Positions 22,843 through 25,355 of a stretch of 25,355 nt of DNA are shown here, piece after piece (the first letter of the stretch is position 1; the number at the start of each line of letters is the position of its first letter). The translations under genes and the position numbers were made by a program. Source of the stretch: a virus. The notes under the pieces are model-generated. The model saw nothing but the letters and a program-made list of their open reading frames with translations, was not told where the DNA came from and did not search any database. The stretch is taken from the IMG/VR virus record IMGVR_UViG_3300006071_000087, positions 1 through 25,355 of that record. One strand, written 5' to 3'.

Positions 22843-23169
22843 ATGATGAAAACACAAAAGCGGAAATCACGGTCTGATCGTAAACACCTTGTTTACAGTC
22901 TGTCTGTAAACGGACAGGAATACATTGGTGTGACCTTTGTCGAACGGTCGGCAGTGAAGAAATCCCTAACCAGAAGGTGGCAGAAACATGTCCGACGGGC
23001 CCTTACAGAAAACAAAAACTGGAAGCTCTGTGTTGCTATACGTAAATATGGCGCTGATGCCTTTGACGTTACTGTATTGGACGTGGTCCGCGGTAAGTCC
23101 GCTGCTCATACCTTAGAACGTGAACTAATCAAATCCCGCAAACCTAAACTTAACACGGATGTAAGATAA
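22843..23169 (+). CDS. Small GIY-YIG nuclease-like protein, possibly leaderless
   Basis: The 108-residue protein has HLVYSLSVNGQEYIGVTF (residues about 17-34) as the GIY-YIG strands, the basic helix SLTRRWQKHVRRAL, and AHTLERELIKSRKP with the expected Glu. It is short, without the NUMOD-type tail of the two larger endonucleases. No ribosome site exists between the -10 box (22831-22836) and the ATG, and the predicted +1 coincides with the start codon, implying leaderless translation. It overlaps the next gene by one base (TAATG) and heads the early operon. Confidence 0.8.
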   Translation: MMKTQKRKSRSDRKHLVYSLSVNGQEYIGVTFVERSAVKKSLTRRWQKHVRRALTENKNWKLCVAIRKYGADAFDVTVLDVVRGKSAAHTLERELIKSRKPKLNTDVR

Positions 23170-23327
23170 TGGCTAATGCTCGTTTTGCTGCTAAAAAACC
23201 CGCTATTCAGGTTACTCTTGACCAGTTGGAGGACTTCTTCCTCAAGGGTAATGATATTAAGGTGTGTAAGGCACCTAAACGCCCTAAGAAGGGTTATACC
23301 ACTGGCAAAAAGGTGAAAGGTATCTAA
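23169..23327 (+). CDS. Small basic early protein
   Basis: This 52-residue protein starts MANARFAAKKPAIQVTLDQL. It has a short helical LDQLEDFFLKGNDIKVCK part and a very basic C-terminus (APKRPKKGYTTGKKVKGI), suggesting nucleic-acid or host-factor binding. It sits between two genes with one-base TAATG overlaps, which supports real translation. No family is recognised. Confidence 0.7.
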   Translation: MANARFAAKKPAIQVTLDQLEDFFLKGNDIKVCKAPKRPKKGYTTGKKVKGI

Positions 23328-23416
23328 TGTTGGAAATAATCGCTCTAACCGTATCGCTGGCTATTCCAGTTTCTTTTGCTCTTGTTGCTTTACTCTCGGA
23401 GTCTGATAATGTTTAA
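23327..23416 (+). CDS. Tiny hydrophobic early protein
   Basis: A 29-residue frame encoding MLEIIALTVSLAIPVSFALVALLSESDNV, almost entirely one membrane helix. It is joined to the previous gene by TAATG and overlaps the next by 8 nt. The tight chain of starts and stops supports it. The role is unknown. Confidence 0.6.
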   Translation: MLEIIALTVSLAIPVSFALVALLSESDNV

Positions 23417-23510
23417 AGATGATGAACAAATGGTCCAATGCCTCGGTCTTTTCCTGACTTTGGTTGGTCTTATGTTCGGTGTTGGTCTTATCGCTTATTT
23501 TGGAGGTTAA
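23409..23510 (+). CDS. Tiny membrane early protein
   Basis: A 33-residue frame with one hydrophobic helix (CLGLFLTLVGLMFGVGLIAYF) after a short charged start MFKDDEQ. The ribosome site CGGAG lies in the preceding gene, and the end TTGGAGG serves the next gene. It forms a pair of consecutive one-helix proteins with its neighbour. The function is unknown. Confidence 0.65.
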   Translation: MFKDDEQMVQCLGLFLTLVGLMFGVGLIAYFGG

Positions 23511-23511
23511 T

Positions 23512-23637
23512 ATGGTTGTCTTTTATTCAGAAACGGATTTTGGTAAACGCAGAATTGATGTTATCACCTGGTTATACAATGCAATCCTGCCTGTAGATGT
23601 TTCTTGGTGGGCTGTTCCTGGAACTTTGGAGGATTAA
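23512..23637 (+). CDS. Tiny early protein
   Basis: A 41-residue frame, MVVFYSETDFGKRRIDVITW followed by LYNAILPVDVSWWAVPGTLED. GGAGG lies 6 nt upstream and TTGGAGG near its end serves the next gene. It is aromatic-rich and without a recognised family. Confidence 0.68.
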   Translation: MVVFYSETDFGKRRIDVITWLYNAILPVDVSWWAVPGTLED

Positions 23638-23638
23638 T

Positions 23639-23773
23639 ATGAAGCAAGTAATCGTATCTGGTTCTTTCCGTTACGTGGCTAAACGTATTGAGGAATTTGA
23701 TGCTCAAGGTTATAAGATTGTCCGTTGTAAACAATGGTCCGATGGTAAGTGGACTTATGTGATGGAGAAATAA
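23639..23773 (+). CDS. Tiny early protein
   Basis: The 44-residue protein includes KQVIVSGSFRYVAKRIEEFDAQGYKIVRCKQW and is probably a small alpha/beta fold. TTGGAGG precedes the ATG at good spacing, and TAATG links it to the next gene. It contains a copy of the recurring TGTAAAC motif at 23726. The function is unknown. Confidence 0.7.
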   Translation: MKQVIVSGSFRYVAKRIEEFDAQGYKIVRCKQWSDGKWTYVMEK

Positions 23774-23979
23774 TGAATAACGCCATCCACTTTGTGGGTT
23801 TCAAAGATAACCGTTATCATACGGCCGTCAAGGTGTTCGGCACTCCTGACTTTATCCATAGACTATGGGATAAGCGTGCCGCCGATGAGGTTATGGAAAA
23901 TGATGTGGTGATATTTGCTGATAGTGATGAAACGCAAGAGGTGAAATTTTTTGCGTTTGACGACTCCGCTAACTTCTAA
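23773..23979 (+). CDS. Small early protein
   Basis: The 68-residue protein starts MNNAIHFVGFKDNRYHTAVK and ends with an acidic segment (DSDETQEVKFFAFDDSANF). ATG 23773, with GATGGAG upstream and overlapping the previous stop, is preferred over an in-frame ATG at 23749 inside the upstream gene. It resembles small phage proteins predicted to act early, but no function is known. Confidence 0.75.
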   Translation: MNNAIHFVGFKDNRYHTAVKVFGTPDFIHRLWDKRAADEVMENDVVIFADSDETQEVKFFAFDDSANF

Positions 23980-23989
23980 GGAATATAAT

Positions 23990-24139
23990 ATGGCTAATGT
24001 GAAAACTTTCAATCTGTCGATTTGGTTCAAAGGTTATGACCTTACATTCCGTGGTATCTCACGAACTGCGGCCTGTAGGTATATTGATCTTTATTCTAAG
24101 AAAGAAAACTATATCTCTTGGAGTGTAGAGGAAAGATAA
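23990..24139 (+). CDS. Tiny early protein, paralogue of the next gene
   Basis: The 49-residue protein MANVKTFNLSIWFKGYDLTF, RGISRTAACRYIDLYSKKENYISWSVEER has the order beta-beta-alpha-beta. The order and key residues (N/T-L-S/T-hydrophobic, the I-S/T-R turn, a C-terminal W-x-x-E end) match the adjacent gene, so the two look like a tandem duplication. The ribosome site AAGGAATATAAT is good. Confidence 0.72.
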   Translation: MANVKTFNLSIWFKGYDLTFRGISRTAACRYIDLYSKKENYISWSVEER

Positions 24140-24291
24140 TGCATAACATAAAGAGTTATACATTGACGGTATATCTTAAAAACGGTGATCAAGTCGTCTA
24201 TAAAAACATTACCAGAAATGCCATGATGAAAAAGGTTAGACATTACCAGGAGTTAAAATTATCTCTAACGTTTCACATTGATTGGGAGTAA
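24139..24291 (+). CDS. Tiny early protein, paralogue of the previous gene
   Basis: The 50-residue protein reads IKSYTLTVYLKNGDQVVYKNITRNAMMK and ends LTFHIDWE. It aligns with the preceding product over its full length. TAATG overlap joins the two. The pair has diverged to low identity, so the duplication is not recent. The function is unknown. Confidence 0.7.
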   Translation: MHNIKSYTLTVYLKNGDQVVYKNITRNAMMKKVRHYQELKLSLTFHIDWE

Positions 24292-24296
24292 ACATA

Positions 24297-24521
24297 ATGC
24301 GTAGGTTCACCAATGCTGTTATTGAGGCTAAGGATGAAGGTGTGTTGGATCGTGATGAATTGATCCGTGACCTTCTCAACTATCTGTCCGAGTCCGAGGT
24401 CGCAAACTTTTTGAGTAATTATTATGCCGAGTTTTATGGTGAACTAGCAGAGGAGGAAGATGATTATGACGGCCAACCGGACGAAGCGCAAGAATGGCAT
24501 GACTTTGATCCAGACTGTTAA
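24297..24521 (+). CDS. Small acidic early protein
   Basis: The 74-residue protein begins MRRFTNAVIEAKDEGVLDRD, has a helical LIRDLLNYLSESEVANFLSNYY core, and an acidic tail (AEEEDDYDGQPDEAQEWHDFDPD). ATG 24297 with GGGAG upstream is preferred over 24282. Its 3' third overlaps another gene in a different frame. Acidic small early proteins often inhibit host enzymes; here that is speculation. Confidence 0.74.
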   Translation: MRRFTNAVIEAKDEGVLDRDELIRDLLNYLSESEVANFLSNYYAEFYGELAEEEDDYDGQPDEAQEWHDFDPDC

Positions 24522-24636
24522 TCCTGTTGCCAAGGCACTCCGCAATCCTGTATGTAAACAGCGGATTGTCAACAGCAAGAAGGTTTACAATCGCAAGGTG
24601 CGACATCCTGTCGCATCTGTTGACATACGATTTTGA
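24466..24636 (+). CDS. Small basic protein overlapping the acidic gene and the next cassette (DUF7230-like)
   Basis: The 56-residue basic protein contains NPVAKALRNPVCKQRIVNSKKVYNRK. I recognise this pattern as widespread in small phage proteins (I recall DUF7230). GAGGAGGAAG lies ideally upstream. It overlaps the acidic gene by 56 nt in another frame. Its last codons run through the palindrome (GTG CGA CAT CCT GTC GCA) almost to the -35 box, so the regulatory hairpin is translated. Confidence 0.75.
   Translation: MTANRTKRKNGMTLIQTVNPVAKALRNPVCKQRIVNSKKVYNRKVRHPVASVDIRF
24550..24628 (+). terminator. Nested hairpins with palindrome, early cassette 2
   Basis: GTATGTAAACA (24550-24560) pairs with TGTTGACATAC (24618-24628) with one mismatch. 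GATTGTCAAC (24564-24573) pairs with GTTTACAATC (24583-24592) with one mismatch. TGCGACA-TCC-TGTCGCA lies at 24599-24615. Only four T follow (24631-24634). This resembles cassette 1 but is weaker as a terminator, and its 5' part is coding. The conserved part is the inner palindrome and its spacing to the promoter. Confidence 0.6.
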
Positions 24637-24665
24637 TTGACTGTTCCGTCCGTTTATGCTATTAT
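24637..24665 (+). promoter_or_regulatory. Early sigma70 promoter, cassette 2
   Basis: TTGACT (24637-24642), a 17-bp spacer with CCGTCCGTT, and TATTAT (24660-24665). The -35 starts 21 bp after the palindrome. A leader of about 21 nt with GAGAGGATAG leads to the next ATG, so here a normal ribosome site is used. Confidence 0.82.
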
Positions 24666-24692
24666 TAGACATAATCAGAGAGGATAGTAAAC

Positions 24693-24836
24693 ATGAAAAA
24701 CCTTATTATGTATAAAGTCAATAGCTTCTTTGCCTATCTAACCATAGACGCACCTGTTCCATTTTTTGTAAAACTTCATGCCCTTACACTACAAGGAAAA
24801 ATTAACTCTTTCGTCAACTATCAATGGGGAAATTAA
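24693..24836 (+). CDS. Tiny early protein
   Basis: The 47-residue protein contains MYKVNSFFAYLTIDAPVPFF and continues VKLHALTLQGKINSFVNYQWGN. It is the first gene after promoter 2, with GAGAGGATAG upstream. GGGGAAA at its end serves the next gene. No family is recognised. Confidence 0.68.
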   Translation: MKNLIMYKVNSFFAYLTIDAPVPFFVKLHALTLQGKINSFVNYQWGN

Positions 24837-24837
24837 T

Positions 24838-25068
24838 ATGAAACTCATTCCGCATGGTTCAAACCAAAATGTAATCGTCTTTGAGAATGGCATTAAGGTG
24901 CTTTTCTCATATCGGACTCCAGTGGCCGCTTTCCATCCTATTCAAGGTTGGTTAATGACCGAAGAAAAGTATTCCCGCACGACCTCAAAGCATATTAACC
25001 AATGGCTAAAAGGTCTGACCGTCACGGTCGTTTCCCAGTCCGATATTGACAACCTTGTGGAGGGTTAA
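24838..25068 (+). CDS. Small conserved phage protein (DUF8033-like)
   Basis: The 76-residue protein has the pattern MKLIPHGSNQNVIVFENG, KVLFSYRTPVAAF, YSRTTSKHINQWL, familiar from many phage early regions (I recall DUF8033). It is a small beta-rich fold with no catalytic motif. ATG 24838 with GGGGAAA is preferred over an upstream in-frame start at 24778 that lies within the preceding gene. Confidence 0.78.
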   Translation: MKLIPHGSNQNVIVFENGIKVLFSYRTPVAAFHPIQGWLMTEEKYSRTTSKHINQWLKGLTVTVVSQSDIDNLVEG

Positions 25069-25070
25069 TA

Positions 25071-25268
25071 ATGTCTAGAATGTCCGACCTTGCTTTGGAA
25101 GTAGATGAGTTGGTGGTTCAGGCCATCGAATACGGTGCCCAGACGGAACAGCAAGTCCAGACGTATGTAAACGACCGTCTGGCGTTGACAATCCCTATAG
25201 AGCAAATCAATCGTATTATAGACGATTTCTATAGAGAGGATTTCTATTGTCAACACCACAACCTATAG
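25071..25268 (+). CDS. Small early protein
   Basis: The 65-residue helical, acidic protein contains LALEVDELVVQAIEYGAQTEQQVQTYVNDRLAL and IDDFYREDFYC. GAGGG precedes the ATG. It is followed at once by the third palindrome. No family is recognised. Confidence 0.74.
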   Translation: MSRMSDLALEVDELVVQAIEYGAQTEQQVQTYVNDRLALTIPIEQINRIIDDFYREDFYCQHHNL

Positions 25269-25269
25269 G

Positions 25270-25286
25270 TGCGACAACCTGTCGCA
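25270..25286 (+). promoter_or_regulatory. Palindrome TGCGACA-ACC-TGTCGCA, early cassette 3
   Basis: The same 7+3+7 inverted repeat as at 22770 and 24599, differing only in the first loop base (ACC for TCC). It is followed by TGTTTACAAACGATTTT. Here no long outer stem or T run forms a convincing terminator, so a DNA-binding or RNA-hairpin role is more likely than termination alone. Confidence 0.6.
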
Positions 25287-25307
25287 TGTGTTTACAAACG
25301 ATTTTGG

Positions 25308-25335
25308 TTGCCATATCCGTCCGTTGTGTTATAAT
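25308..25335 (+). promoter_or_regulatory. Early sigma70 promoter, cassette 3
   Basis: TTGCCA (25308-25313), a 16-bp spacer with CCGTCCGTT, and a perfect TATAAT (25330-25335). The -35 starts 21 bp after the palindrome. The gene it drives lies beyond the window end. Confidence 0.78.
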
Positions 25336-25355
25336 GTCCGTATTAAATGAGAAAT

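Noticed and set aside
1-25355. tRNA genes, CRISPR arrays, insertion sequences
   Set aside because: No tRNA-like cloverleaf with a GGTTCGA arm, no regular repeat-spacer array and no transposase or terminal repeats were seen by eye.

Overview
The window is a piece of a tailed-phage genome (T4-superfamily myovirus type) with a Gram-negative host. The evidence is a T4-type RNase H, a gp61-like primase, ThyX, a class II ribonucleotide reductase, glutaredoxin, T4-like late promoter motifs (TATAAATA and CTAAATAG), two lysis or tail cell-wall enzymes, free-standing GIY-YIG homing endonucleases and a dense array of tiny early genes. Every gene I can support is on the + strand, tightly packed, with many ATGA or TAATG overlaps. 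Small conserved proteins and 2OG-Fe(II) oxygenases resemble those of marine and freshwater myophages. An alphaproteobacterial host (Cr30 or phiM12-like phages) is possible but is only an inference. I see no tRNA, CRISPR array or insertion sequence.

Layout. (1) 1-9336, late and virion-associated: a DUF6267-like protein, a homing endonuclease, a HAD phosphatase, a very unusual nucleotidyltransferase/metallopeptidase/P-loop fusion, then structural or internal-head proteins (one starts like the T4 capsid-targeting peptide) and an M15 endolysin closed by a hairpin terminator. (2) 9373-15159: a membrane/coiled-coil protein, then a consensus sigma70 promoter driving primase, thyX, a homing endonuclease, the class II RNR, and an exported HNH nuclease plus an exported L,D-transpeptidase. 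(3) 15172-22632: a long run of small metabolic and hypothetical genes with a SegE-like GIY-YIG protein, two 2OG oxygenases, glutaredoxin, a second HExxH protein, a tail-type lysozyme and RNase H. (4) 22639-25355: a homing-endonuclease remnant followed by an early region of about 15 tiny genes. The early region is punctuated by three near-identical terminator/palindrome/promoter cassettes.

How the genes work together: primase and RNase H serve lagging-strand replication and primer removal. ThyX, RNR and glutaredoxin supply DNA precursors. The M15 peptidase and the lysozyme act on peptidoglycan at lysis or entry, and the exported YkuD and HNH proteins would act in the host periplasm.

The most striking observation is a structured RNA/DNA element of about 76 nt placed identically in front of two GIY-YIG endonuclease genes and in front of a third that has decayed to 12 codons. 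Its three copies show compensatory changes in four proposed helices. The outer helix pairs a late-promoter-like CTAAATAG with the endonuclease start codon. The second is the promoter cassette: a TGCGACA-N3-TGTCGCA palindrome exactly 21 bp upstream of the -35 box in all three copies. Two places (about 1868 and 5521) look like one-base frame breaks in homopolymers that split or shorten genes.
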